Numbered from the stretch's first letter, positions 1 through 8,901 are shown. The stretch is DNA of 62,749 nucleotides from Rhodohalobacter barkolensis (GCF_002834295.1 NZ_PISP01000007.1:1-62749), one strand, 5' to 3'. The notes: generated by a model from the letters alone, not told the origin. Numbers and translations are program-made.

Positions 1-76
1 TTTCGATCTCTTTAAATTCCCCCTTTTTGTCATCAACATCTGCTGTGTTCGGTATGTTTATCGTTAACGACTTCAT
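1..76 (-). pseudogene. 5' fragment of UPF0175-type antitoxin gene (partial at window edge)
   Basis: Reading leftward from ATG at 76, the first 17 codons are identical to those of the antitoxin gene at 61927. After the codon for Lys17 the sequence diverges into KKGEFKEIE and runs open off the window edge. The divergent stretch (11-28) is an inverted copy of the cassette start at 132-149, so this end may be a rearranged or truncated second antitoxin copy, or an assembly fold-back. The upstream 77-155 also matches the 5' region of the intact gene with one substitution. Only a partial gene is visible. Confidence 0.55.
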
Positions 77-161
77 ATTTGAAATGTAATTAATTTTTCT
101 GTTTAACGATAATCAACAGATATTGGTCTTAAAAAGGGGGAATTTAAAGTGAGCCCTATAA
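1..161 (-). mobile_element. Partial integron-type gene cassette (antitoxin cassette, copy 1)
   Basis: On the minus strand this follows the crossover GTT of the attC-like site at 156-289. It opens with GTTATAGGGCTCACTTTAAA, close to the start of the right-end cassette at 61841 (GTTATGGTGCTCACTTTAAA). Positions 26-153 are the reverse complement of 61849-61977 with one substitution seen. Bases immediately upstream of the shared GTTAT are unrelated in the two copies, as expected for cassettes inserted by site-specific recombination. Integron origin is inferred; no integrase gene lies in the window. Confidence 0.6.
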
Positions 162-289
162 CGACTCACCGCCTAAGCGGTCATGCCGGGTTGTTAATTG
201 AAAGTATTGTAACCCGAGAAAGCCGAAAACTACACCCCAATTTCTTAAAACCTAAATCGAGGTATGTCCGCTTTAGGCGGTTGTTATAG
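156..289 (-). repeat. attC-like recombination site (left)
   Basis: On the minus strand the outer boxes are CTATAAC (289-283) and GTTATAG (162-156). The inner boxes are CCGCCTAAAGCGG (280-268) and CCGCTTAGGCGG (180-169). The 5' inner box has one extra A relative to its partner, matching the extrahelical base typical of attC L'' boxes. A further internal hairpin (CGGGTT...AACCCG) lies at about 188-217. The length of about 134 bp and the order R''-L''-L'-R' fit attC sites of chromosomal integrons. Known attC architecture is the basis; recombination activity is inferred. Confidence 0.72.
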
Positions 290-635
290 AGCGTAAATGG
301 TGAACTTTATATGTTTAAAAACTATATGCTGATTTTACTTTCAATTCTTTCAAGTTTGCTCCTTTGAAACAGATAAACAACTGGCGTGATCGAAGGAAAT
401 AGTACCATGAATATTACCCATAATGACTTATGGTAAAATTTTCTGTATGCCATATCTCCAATAACAATTAGCCAGGCTGCCGCCGATAAAATAATTGCAG
501 AATGAGTTATGACTTGAGGAACAACCCATTGTTGAAATATGGAAAGCAGTGCAGTTATTGAAAATAGAACACTACTGATTACAATAACCCAAACTAACTT
601 GTAGTTTAATTTAAAAGCTGAATATTCCATATAAC
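162..635 (-). mobile_element. Complete integron-type gene cassette with one small membrane-protein gene
   Basis: The cassette is bounded upstream by GTTAT at 635-631, directly abutting the ATG at 630, and downstream by the attC-like site ending at 156. It holds a single minus-strand gene of 102 codons. One gene followed within about 35 bp by an attC is the canonical cassette layout. The gene has almost no leader, so it would need an outside promoter or leaderless translation. Confidence 0.6.
322..630 (-). CDS. Small integral membrane protein, unknown function (cassette-borne)
   Basis: This 102-aa protein has three or four hydrophobic segments (about residues 13-32, 36-58 and 69-90) and a basic C-terminus (FQRSKLERIESKI). 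I recognise no family. The ATG at 630 lies only five bases inside the proposed cassette boundary GTTAT, so no Shine-Dalgarno sequence is possible within the cassette. Stop TAG at 322-324 is followed 33 bp later by the attC-like site. Small unknown membrane proteins are common cassette cargo. The gene call rests on cassette context and continuous hydrophobic coding, not homology. Confidence 0.6.
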   Translation of the reverse strand: MEYSAFKLNYKLVWVIVISSVLFSITALLSIFQQWVVPQVITHSAIILSAAAWLIVIGDMAYRKFYHKSLWVIFMVLFPSITPVVYLFQRSKLERIESKISI

Positions 636-870
636 ATTTACTCTATGTGAAAGATTAATTATGTATAGCTCTATTACATGTATTTATCGGCACTATCTTG
701 ATTGTGCCAATGTCCGATAATGATCCAATCATTCCCCCAAAGCAAGTAATCACAATATTTTGCCCCAGTAAGATTTTTCGGCTAAATCAGTTTGATCAGA
801 ATTAAAAGCCAATCTCGAAATAACCCATCTCAATTCTCACATCCCAAATCTCACATCTCATATCTGAGTC
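636..870. other. Junction between left cassette and chromosomal core
   Basis: No gene is seen. It contains a possible stem (TATCGG...CCGATA, about 686-719) and, at 829-869, degenerate short tandem text of the type tctcacatctca, similar in style to the heptamer array near 21.4 kb. If the cassettes belong to an integron, an attI or a further attC would be expected here; I could not identify one. Confidence 0.35.
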
Positions 871-3306
871 CTACTCCACCGCATCCACATCCACATTGAT
901 TCGCACCGCGCCGGCTCCTTTCGGTTTGATGGCATCATACTTTGCAAATATGGTATTCAGCAGCTTCTCAATGGCATGACCGTTATATTTTCGATCCAGT
1001 TTGATGTTCGCTTCCCATTGATACTTTCCACTCATCCACTCAATAACCGAAGGCGATGGTCCCATCACAGGATTTTCGCCAACCACCATCCGCATCGCAT
1101 CACAAAATTTGTCCGCCACTGTCTGAACCTTGCTCCATGACTGGCTCTTAAACTGAAACACAATCATCCTTGAATAGGGCGGAAACATCAACATTTCGCG
1201 CTGGTGAAGCTCATATCGCGCAAAGGTTTTAAAATCGTGGGTTCGGGCGCACTTAATGGCCGGATGATCCGGTTTCCAGGTCTGAACATAAACAACCCCC
1301 GGCTTTTCCGCGCGGCCGGCACGACCCGCTACCTGGCTCAGCAGCTGATACATTCGCTCCCCGGCACGGAAGGATGGAAACGCCAGCTCCGTATCGGCAT
1401 TGACCACACCTACGACCGTCACATTTGGAAAATCAAGGCCTTTAGCCACAATCTGAGTCCCGATCAGAATATCGGCGTTACCCGATAAAAACTGATCATA
1501 AATCTTCTGATGACCATCTTTGCCGGACGTGGTATCCATATCCATTCTCAGCAGCCGGGCATCAGGGAAGAGTTCCTGAACCTGCTCCTCCACCTGCTGT
1601 GTTCCGCTTCCTTTTGTTTTCAAATTGCTGGATCCGCACATCTCACAGCGACTGTCTGCACGACGGGAGTATCCGCTATAGTGATCGAGCAGAATATTCT
1701 TTCGTTTATGATAGGTCAGGCTCGTCGAACTCTCCGGACTTTCGGGAATATGTCCGCAATCTTCGCACTGCATAAAGGAAGCAAATCCCCTCCGGTTGTA
1801 GAGAAAAATAACCTGCTCTTTTCGATCAAGTGCTTTTTTTGTCTCATCATAAAGCTCCACTGTCAGCGGTCCGCGCATGGCCGACTTGTACTCCTTCATA
1901 TCCAGAATACTCACTTCAGGCATAGTTCCGGTCGGACGGATGGGAAGGTGCAGCAACGTGTGTTTCTCCTCTTTCACCGCTTGAACCGAAACCATTCCCG
2001 GCGTGGCCGATCCCAGAATAGTCACCGCTCCCTCCATGTGAGCACGCATAATGGCCACATCCCGAGCGTGATATCGCGGTGCAGGATCAAACTGTTTGTA
2101 GGAGTTGTCGTGCTCTTCGTCCACCACAATGAGGCCCAGATTTTCGACCGGTGCAAAAACCGCCGAGCGCGGGCCAATCGCAATTCTTTTCTCGCCCGAC
2201 TTTAAACTCTGCCACGCCTCGTATTTCTCCCGTTCGTTCAGCCGGCTGTGGAGTACCGCAATCTGATCCCCAAATATCTGATAGAAACGTTTGACGGTTT
2301 GAGGAGTGAGCGCAATTTCCGGCACCAGTACAAGCCCGCCCCTGCCCTGATCCAAGGCATGTTTCAGCGCATGAATATAAACTTCTGTTTTTCCCGAGCC
2401 GGTGACACCGAAGAGCAGAAAACTTTTAAAAGTCTCTGCGTCGAGCGCATCACGAATCTGTTCAAACGCATCCTCCTGCTGATCCAACAAACTGTTCAGC
2501 TTCTCCGGCTCAAACACTCCCTTGTAGATCTCCTCACCCTTTACCGGCAGATCCACAGATTCAATCCACCCCTCCTTTTCGATGCGATTCAGTGAGTATG
2601 AAGTAAACAGATCGTCCATCTCCTGCAGCTCACTGTTTGGCATTGGCAAGTCGAGTGTGGTCAGCTTCTCAAACGCCTGAACCCATTTTGTCTCCCGCTC
2701 ATTTTCCGTCAGCCCCTCCAGAACAGACCCGGGATCAACACCCTTTTTAATCTGCCAATGTTTAACCTTCTTGAAATCGACTTTTTGCCGGGGTTCTTCC
2801 CAGATGGTTATCCAGCCGTGCTGAAGCGCCTTTTTGAAAAACGTTTTCCCTTTTCCATCCCGCCACCGCTTTTCGGCCTCTTTCAAGGTGATGGACTTCT
2901 CCTCTATCTCCTTTAATATCGCGAGTTCTTCTTCAGTGATTTCAGCCTTGAATCCCTTTTTAACCCTGAGCCTTTTCTCGGATGAAAAGTTGAGCCCAAC
3001 CGGAAGCGCAGCCTGAATAGCCTCACCCCAGCTGCAGTAGTAAAACCGGTGAATCCATTCCGTGAGGTTGAGCACGGTTTCATTCATGATCGGGTCCGAA
3101 TCCAGAATCCGCTCAATCGGACGAGTCTCAAAATCAGGCTTATTATCGTGTACCCGAACCACCATCCCGATCGCAAATTCATTACGCAATGGCACCCAAA
3201 CCCTCATTCCGGGTTTGATCGAATCATCCCGGGTTTCGTAGGTAAAAACCTGCCGTACGGCTGTGGGAAAAGCTATGTCTGCAAACTGTTTATTCATCCG
3301 ATCCAC
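871..3306 (-). CDS. priA: Primosomal protein N' (replication restart helicase PriA)
   Basis: PriA is a 3'-5' DNA helicase that reloads the replisome at stalled forks. Numbered from GTG at 3306: Walker A GVTGSGKT at 300-307, DEEH box at 396-399, a helicase C-lobe with QVAGRAGR near 675-682, and length 811 aa typical of the family. ATG at 3297 (MNKQFADIAF) is a likelier start. The zinc domain is odd. Only four cysteines remain (C514, C517, C554, C557). The four inner cysteines expected around the LTYHK motif are S523, S526, D541 and S544. Two zinc ions per PriA is established for E. coli; here one site appears lost. Confidence 0.97.
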   Translation of the reverse strand: MDRMNKQFADIAFPTAVRQVFTYETRDDSIKPGMRVWVPLRNEFAIGMVVRVHDNKPDFETRPIERILDSDPIMNETVLNLTEWIHRFYYCSWGEAIQAALPVGLNFSSEKRLRVKKGFKAEITEEELAILKEIEEKSITLKEAEKRWRDGKGKTFFKKALQHGWITIWEEPRQKVDFKKVKHWQIKKGVDPGSVLEGLTENERETKWVQAFEKLTTLDLPMPNSELQEMDDLFTSYSLNRIEKEGWIESVDLPVKGEEIYKGVFEPEKLNSLLDQQEDAFEQIRDALDAETFKSFLLFGVTGSGKTEVYIHALKHALDQGRGGLVLVPEIALTPQTVKRFYQIFGDQIAVLHSRLNEREKYEAWQSLKSGEKRIAIGPRSAVFAPVENLGLIVVDEEHDNSYKQFDPAPRYHARDVAIMRAHMEGAVTILGSATPGMVSVQAVKEEKHTLLHLPIRPTGTMPEVSILDMKEYKSAMRGPLTVELYDETKKALDRKEQVIFLYNRRGFASFMQCEDCGHIPESPESSTSLTYHKRKNILLDHYSGYSRRADSRCEMCGSSNLKTKGSGTQQVEEQVQELFPDARLLRMDMDTTSGKDGHQKIYDQFLSGNADILIGTQIVAKGLDFPNVTVVGVVNADTELAFPSFRAGERMYQLLSQVAGRAGRAEKPGVVYVQTWKPDHPAIKCARTHDFKTFARYELHQREMLMFPPYSRMIVFQFKSQSWSKVQTVADKFCDAMRMVVGENPVMGPSPSVIEWMSGKYQWEANIKLDRKYNGHAIEKLLNTIFAKYDAIKPKGAGAVRINVDVDAVE

Positions 3307-4095
3307 AAACTATTGATTTCAGCCGTAAAGATTGAGAGATTTTTTACAAAGATCATGCACCTGACGGTGCATCTTGAGTGATAGTAAACTTTTGAGTGGG
3401 ATAGTAAGATTCAGTATCTACTTTACAAAACAAATGAACAGTTGATTTTTAAACTGAATCTACTACTAACAAGAAATTCATGAATTTGAAAATCCTACTC
3501 ACAATCCGCTCCGGATGGAGCGGCAGGTTTGTACAGAACGGATCATATTATCTACCTTCAGCGCGCCGGAGGTGCGCTACTCTTTTTATAGTGACATTAT
3601 CACATTGCTTTATGTACTGCTCCATCCGGAGCAGGGTATGAAGTCAGCTTCTTTTTACTTACAAACATAATGCACCTGCCGGTGCATCTTGGTCGATTAT
3701 AAATTTTTAGGTGGGATAGTAATATTCAGTATCTACTTTACAAAACGAACGCACAGTTAAGTTTTAAACTGACCCTCCTGCTAAGAAGGGTTTGTGAAAT
3801 TTAAAATCGTATTCGAAAACCCGCTCCGGATGGAGCGGCAGGTTTGTACAGAACGGATCATATTATCTACCTTCAGCGCGCCGGAGGTGCGCTACCACAA
3901 CTGTTGACAGCACTATTCACTCTGCTCACTTCTGAGCAGTCGAAAAAAGTGGCTCGCCGATTTACACAAAGAACATGAACATGGTTAGGAAATTCCCCTG
4001 ACCGTTTTACACAACCTTGTGGGTATAGCATATCAAATCTTGTGTTTAAGAAAGTGCATGTGACAGCTTGGAGCGGTCTGATGTAGACAGGGCAT
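3307..4095. repeat. Two direct copies of a 226-bp palindrome-rich intergenic repeat
   Basis: Copies lie at 3355-3580 and 3670-3895, 315 bp apart. Each starts with an ATGCACC...GGTGCAT hairpin, shares a middle with 'attcagtatctactttaca', then contains CGCTCCGGATGGAGCG and ends with GCGCGCCGGAGGTGCGCTAC. Hairpin parts are almost identical while the linker between them has drifted. A further CTGCTCC...GGAGCAG hairpin lies between copies. No credible gene is present. Confidence 0.8.
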
Positions 4096-5151
4096 TTAAT
4101 TTGTACCGTAAATCATACGATAACTCTTATCGAGCTCACGTAAAACCCTGCGATTCTCACTCAAAAACTCCCGAATAGATTGTGTTGATATCGCCTGAGT
4201 TAAACCATAATCCAGTGTTGCTATCTCCCGGGCCATGATATATCCGTCGTAAAACTGATACGATAAATCAGGATCTAACTGGTTTTCTTCAGGAACCAAA
4301 TAAAATTCTCGTGTTGCAATTCCGGCATTGGAAACCCCTACCCAATCAAACGACTTGAAATTATCCTTTGACGCTACAATAATTCCCCCGCTGATTCCTC
4401 TATTGTAAAGAGCATCCGTTAAAAAATCACCTTTGGTATTTCTGTTATCCTGAATGACGATACCCTGCGTAACGGCTTCAAAACCTTTTGGATAGCCCAT
4501 AACATAAAGCACACTCCCCGATCTCAAATTTTCAGAAAATCCCATGGGGATTTCGAGTGGTGTCAGGTCTTCTGCAATATCTTTGAAATTTCTGAGATTG
4601 ATACTGATTAAAGCCAGATCCTTTGACGTATCTTCCTGAAGAAGTGAATAAGTTGCCAGAGTTCTGTTTGTAAGAGCCACATTAGATTGACTCTGCTTCA
4701 CCGCAATGGTTCTCACATATGTATTTTCCGGAATATCATCTCCGATTTTATAGCTGTACACCCGTTCAGGAAAATTGACCGTATGCGCACAGGTTAAAAG
4801 AATTCCCCTGTCCTCAGATTTCCTGATTACAATTGCACTGCCGGCCGAACTCTCCTCTACTATGGTTTGATCTACGGCAATATCAGCCGGGTTGATGGTA
4901 TCCGCCTCGGCGGCGGTCATATTTACATTTTCATCAAGTATGTAGACCCGATATCGTGCTGTGGATGTAATTCGGATGATAGACTGCTGAATTTCTTTAA
5001 TGTTGTCAGACACATCCACAATTGGATAACCCGAAGTATAAAGCGGATCCGTTACAGGTAAATCATCAATCTTAACCTGATAGGTTTGGGTGCAGGATCC
5101 AATGAAAGCCGCAATAAATACCAGAAAAAACAATCGGGTAAGATTTTTCAT
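4096..5151 (-). CDS. Trypsin-like serine protease lipoprotein
   Basis: This 351-aa exported protein has a lipoprotein signal (lipobox FIGSC, Cys20). A chymotrypsin-fold triad can be read: His123 in LLTCAHTV, Asp178 in KDLALISI and Ser254 in GISGGIIV. The usual GNSGGP around the serine is GISGGI, which alters the oxyanion region but keeps the nucleophile. No PDZ domain follows, so it is not a full DegP/HtrA. It probably acts at the periplasmic face of an envelope membrane. Monocistronic; the next gene upstream is divergent. Substrate unknown. Confidence 0.75.
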   Translation of the reverse strand: MKNLTRLFFLVFIAAFIGSCTQTYQVKIDDLPVTDPLYTSGYPIVDVSDNIKEIQQSIIRITSTARYRVYILDENVNMTAAEADTINPADIAVDQTIVEESSAGSAIVIRKSEDRGILLTCAHTVNFPERVYSYKIGDDIPENTYVRTIAVKQSQSNVALTNRTLATYSLLQEDTSKDLALISINLRNFKDIAEDLTPLEIPMGFSENLRSGSVLYVMGYPKGFEAVTQGIVIQDNRNTKGDFLTDALYNRGISGGIIVASKDNFKSFDWVGVSNAGIATREFYLVPEENQLDPDLSYQFYDGYIMAREIATLDYGLTQAISTQSIREFLSENRRVLRELDKSYRMIYGTN

Positions 5152-5303
5152 TATAGACCTGATATTGAAAGTTTATATCAATTTATTTCTTGTACGTCTG
5201 TATTGCAATTTTGTTATCCAACACGATTTTAATCATGCACATTACAGTTGATCACTTTTACACATATTTTCAAGGCAAGTAAAACCGGTGAAGCGTAAGC
5301 TCC

Positions 5304-5335
5304 TTGACACACACTTCATAAATTCGTTGTATAAT
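5304..5335 (+). promoter_or_regulatory. Possible sigma70-like promoter of the pullulanase gene
   Basis: TTGACA at 5304-5309 and TATAAT at 5330-5335 are perfect hexamers, but the spacer of 20 bp is longer than the optimal 17. The start codon is 43 bp downstream. Promoter use in this lineage is uncertain. Confidence 0.35.
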
Positions 5336-5378
5336 ACTCTGCAAAACAACCGAATACTACACCTGCTACTTAATCATT

Positions 5379-8231
5379 ATGAGATTATCTATCGTCTTCC
5401 TGTTCATCGCTGCCGGAGTTCTCATCACTTCTTGTTCTACTCCTGAGCCGGTTTCAGAAATTTCAACAGAACTGAAAATTGACGGCGCTTCCGCCCATTG
5501 GGTCTCGTCTGATTTGTTAATCTGGGATCCCGGAGTTGAAGCCGATCGATATGAAATCCACTACAGCCGGAAAGCAGACCTTACGATTCAAAGCTTCGAT
5601 ATACCCTCCGGAGAATCTATCTCACTTGAAACGGATGGAATACTAACCGGATATTTAGCCGATAAATTCCGACATATTTCAGAGCGACCCGTTTTCTCTG
5701 TAGATGCTGAAAAAGATGAACTTCGCCGTGCCTTGAAAGGGCAACTCATCGCAGTGGCATACGATTCAAACCGGATTCCTGTCTCCGCAACTCGCGTACA
5801 AACCCATGGAGTGATTGACGACCTCTACACCTACGACGGGCAGCTCGGACCCATCTATTCCGGTGATGATCTCTCACTTAAACTCTGGGCACCCACGGCT
5901 CAGGAAGTAACACTTTCGATTTTTGATGATGATAAGAACGAAATTGAAACCATTGAGGCGGTTCAGAATAATCCTGAGAACGGCGTTTGGGAATTTGAGA
6001 ACCTGATTGAGTGGGATAGAAATTTCTATCGCTTTAATGTTACCGTTTTTCATCCTGAGAACAATCAGATTAACACTTTTGAGGTAACGGATCCCTACTC
6101 GGTCAGCCTTTCAACGGATAGTCATTACAGCCAGTTTGTGAATCTGAAGGATGATAACATCAAACCGGCCGGCTGGGATCAGCTAAAAAAGGAGCTTCCA
6201 CATCCTGCGGATATCACATTGTACGAAGCACACATGCGTGATTTCAGCATTATTGATAAATCGATTCCTGAGGAACACCGTGGAACCTATATGGCATTTA
6301 CTCACAATGGAGAAAAAGGTTCAAATCTGTCAGACGCGATGGCTCATCTGAAACGGCTGAGCGAGTCAGGATTGACGCACCTGCACCTTCTGCCAATTAA
6401 CGATATCGCCTCCATCAAAGAGGACACAAATAATCGCGTGGATCTGGATGATCCTTTCAACCGGATTTGTGAAATTATCGGTACGAATGACCAGCTTGCT
6501 GAAGATTGTGAAAAATATGGCACTACTCCCATCCGGGAAGTTTTTGAGAGTTTATCTGAGGACGATCCGACTACTTTAGAAATTCAGCGAATTTACAGAT
6601 CACCTGAACACGAAAATAAACTGGCAGACTACGACGGTTTTAACTGGGGATACGATCCTTTTCATTTCAACACGCCGGAAGGAAGTTTTGCCACGAATCC
6701 GGAGGGAGTACAGCGCATTTTGGAAACCCGGGAGATGGTACAGGCACTTGATGAAATTGGTCTGAACATCGTTGTGGATGTGGTCTACAATCACACGCAC
6801 GCTACCGGTTCGTCCCGATTCTCCGTTCTCGATAAGATGGTTCCCGACTACTACCACCGACTGGATCCAAATTCCGGTGACGTGGAAACATCCACTTGTT
6901 GCTCCAATACAGCAGCAGAGTTTAATATGATGGAGAATCTCATCATTGATTCTGTTTTGCTTTGGGCCAAAGAGTACAAAATCGATTCCTTCCGGTTTGA
7001 CCTGATGGGGCATCACCCGCGTTATGTAATGGAGCGTCTGACCGAAGAGCTTGCAAAACTCACGCTCGAAGAAGACGGTGTGGATGGGAAAAACATCTAC
7101 ATCTATGGTGAAGGCTGGAATTTTGGAGAAGTCGCCGACAACCGCATTTTTGATCAGGCTACCCAATTTATGATGGGCGGAACAGGTATCGGAAATTTCA
7201 ACGACCGAAGTCGTGATGGAATCCGAGGAGGAAATTATACCAACAACCGGCGCGATCAAGGATTTACAAACGGGCGCTATCTCTTCCCAAATGATGATAC
7301 CGGAGATGAGAATGAGGAACTTGCTGCACTTCTGGACCAGGGAGATCGTATCCGTGTTGGCATGACCGGTAACCTTGCCGACTATCCGTACATCAACAGA
7401 AACGGTGAAAGTGTGACCGGCGGAAATGAGATGATTGGCTATGCGGAACTGCCTCAGGAATCGGTCAACTACATCGACAAACACGACAACGAAACACTTT
7501 GGGATAACACGCAATCCAAATTGCCACACGATCTGGAAATGGACGAACGCATCCGAGTTCATCTACTCAGTCAGGCGATGATAAACTTTGGCCAGGGAGT
7601 TCCATTCCATCAGATGGGAACAGATATCCTGCGTTCCAAGTCGATGGACCGAAACAGCTACGACTCCGGAGACTGGTACAACGCCATCGATTTTACGCTC
7701 GAAAACAATAATTGGGGCATTGGCCTGCCACCCGGCTGGGACAACTCCGACCTATGGGATGGGCAGCGGGAGTTTCTATCCAATCCCAATATCGATATTC
7801 AAAAAGAACATATGGAGCTCTCTCATCAGCTTTTCCGTGAGCAGCTGGAGATCCGGTACAGCTCTCCGCTCTTCCGATTACCAACCGGTGACGAGATCAA
7901 CAAACGGGTAGCCTATCACAACACCGGTCCCGATCAAATTCCCGGTATTATTGCGATGAGCTATTCTGATGGAGTGTGCTCCGGTAATGATCTGGATTCT
8001 AGTCTGGACGGAGTACTTATCATCTTCAACAGTAGTTTGGATGAGCAATCGATTGAGCTAAACCTCTCCGGTATGACTCTCCATCCAAGCCAGGTTAACG
8101 GGTCTGATGAGATCGTAAAAGAGAGCCGCATTGAAAACGGAATGGTCACGGTACCGGGACTAACCGCTGCCGTTTTTATAAAAGAACAAAATGGCGAGCA
8201 GGGAGAGTTTGTGTGTAATCCAATAGAATAG
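5379..8231 (+). CDS. pulA: Pullulanase-type alpha-1,6-glucosidase (GH13), lipoprotein
   Basis: This 950-aa debranching enzyme hydrolyses alpha-1,6 links in pullulan, starch or glycogen-like polymers. The N-terminal lipobox ITSC (Cys19) suggests surface or periplasmic anchoring. An N-terminal beta-sandwich (about 130-230; LKLWAPTAQEV) precedes the GH13 barrel. GH13 regions: I VVDVVYNHT near 465, II FRFDLMGHH near 540 (nucleophile Asp), III YGEGWNF near 577 (acid/base Glu), IV DKHDNETL near 700. The pullulanase signature NWGYDP is near 422, and a C-terminal beta-domain follows. Stands alone, with a strong hairpin right after the stop. Confidence 0.93.
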   Translation: MRLSIVFLFIAAGVLITSCSTPEPVSEISTELKIDGASAHWVSSDLLIWDPGVEADRYEIHYSRKADLTIQSFDIPSGESISLETDGILTGYLADKFRHISERPVFSVDAEKDELRRALKGQLIAVAYDSNRIPVSATRVQTHGVIDDLYTYDGQLGPIYSGDDLSLKLWAPTAQEVTLSIFDDDKNEIETIEAVQNNPENGVWEFENLIEWDRNFYRFNVTVFHPENNQINTFEVTDPYSVSLSTDSHYSQFVNLKDDNIKPAGWDQLKKELPHPADITLYEAHMRDFSIIDKSIPEEHRGTYMAFTHNGEKGSNLSDAMAHLKRLSESGLTHLHLLPINDIASIKEDTNNRVDLDDPFNRICEIIGTNDQLAEDCEKYGTTPIREVFESLSEDDPTTLEIQRIYRSPEHENKLADYDGFNWGYDPFHFNTPEGSFATNPEGVQRILETREMVQALDEIGLNIVVDVVYNHTHATGSSRFSVLDKMVPDYYHRLDPNSGDVETSTCCSNTAAEFNMMENLIIDSVLLWAKEYKIDSFRFDLMGHHPRYVMERLTEELAKLTLEEDGVDGKNIYIYGEGWNFGEVADNRIFDQATQFMMGGTGIGNFNDRSRDGIRGGNYTNNRRDQGFTNGRYLFPNDDTGDENEELAALLDQGDRIRVGMTGNLADYPYINRNGESVTGGNEMIGYAELPQESVNYIDKHDNETLWDNTQSKLPHDLEMDERIRVHLLSQAMINFGQGVPFHQMGTDILRSKSMDRNSYDSGDWYNAIDFTLENNNWGIGLPPGWDNSDLWDGQREFLSNPNIDIQKEHMELSHQLFREQLEIRYSSPLFRLPTGDEINKRVAYHNTGPDQIPGIIAMSYSDGVCSGNDLDSSLDGVLIIFNSSLDEQSIELNLSGMTLHPSQVNGSDEIVKESRIENGMVTVPGLTAAVFIKEQNGEQGEFVCNPIE

Positions 8232-8249
8232 TTGATATTCAGTCCAGAT

Positions 8250-8282
8250 CTGTCAGGTTTCCAAAACCTGACAGGTCTTTTG
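8250..8282 (+). terminator. Hairpin after the pullulanase gene, probable terminator
   Basis: A perfect 11-bp stem (CTGTCAGGTTT / AAACCTGACAG, loop CCA) begins 19 bp after the stop and is followed by GTCTTTT. The same sequence style is also one of the dispersed repeat hairpins here, so it may be both a repeat and a terminator. Confidence 0.55.
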
Positions 8283-8333
8283 GTTGAGTTGTCTCTTCTT
8301 CCACCAAGGCAAAAAGTCTCGAAGATTCACAAA

Positions 8334-8816
8334 GACTATTCTGCGAAAAATCCGCGTGTAAATCTGCGAGAAACAGTGTCCTGTAGGTTATACCCGACAC
8401 TTACAGATGCCGACAGCTGTCGGTACGCTGCCAGGTCTTTTCTTTCATTCTACAATTTTACTTTTTTTCCAATATCGATCAGAAGGCTCCGAGGGAGCCC
8501 TTGTCATCATTACGTTTGTATTTCTATAAACAGAATACTCCTAACGGAGTTGGTTTATATTCGTGCCGAACATTCAAATCAAACCAACTTACTGAACTCG
8601 GTTTTCATTCTTCAAAAAACCCATTCATGGGTTTAACACACGAGCGCGGGATTTATCCCCGCGAAACTCTGCGCTTACATCAGCGAAAATCTGCGAGAAA
8701 CAATACTCTGTATTCTTTACCCGACGCTTTCAGGTGCCGACAGCTGTCGGTAAGCTGCCAGGTCTTATTCATCAATATCATCCGTCTGACCGAAAATGCA
8801 ACGGTCTGACGGAGTG
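8334..8816. repeat. Composite palindromic repeat, left copy flanking the DJ-1 gene
   Basis: Ordered blocks: 'tctgcgagaaac' text; a GACAGCTGTC-type hairpin; CCAATATCGATCAG plus GGCTCCgagGGAGCC; ACTCCTaacGGAGT; again 'ctgcgagaaac'; a second GACAG hairpin; then CCGTCTGACCG...CGGTCTGACGG. The same order occurs at 9592-10019. Open frames through this stretch look non-coding. No gene in 8232-8901. Confidence 0.7.
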
Positions 8817-8901
8817 ACTGGGTGATCTTTAGAACGATCTCTTTTCTATTCAGGTTTTTATTGATAGACTCATCAACTAAAAATTAAAACAAGGAGAATT
8901 T

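Noticed and set aside
1510-2205. Long plus-strand open frame opposite priA
   Set aside because: It is a shadow of priA in another frame with no recognisable domain and unlikely composition; the priA frame is complete and conserved.
6600-7562. 320-codon minus-strand open frame inside the pullulanase gene
   Set aside because: It overlies all catalytic regions of a clear GH13 gene and shows no protein-family pattern.
8232-8809. Open frames right after the pullulanase gene
   Set aside because: They are made of palindromic repeat text; no ribosome site and no conserved pattern.
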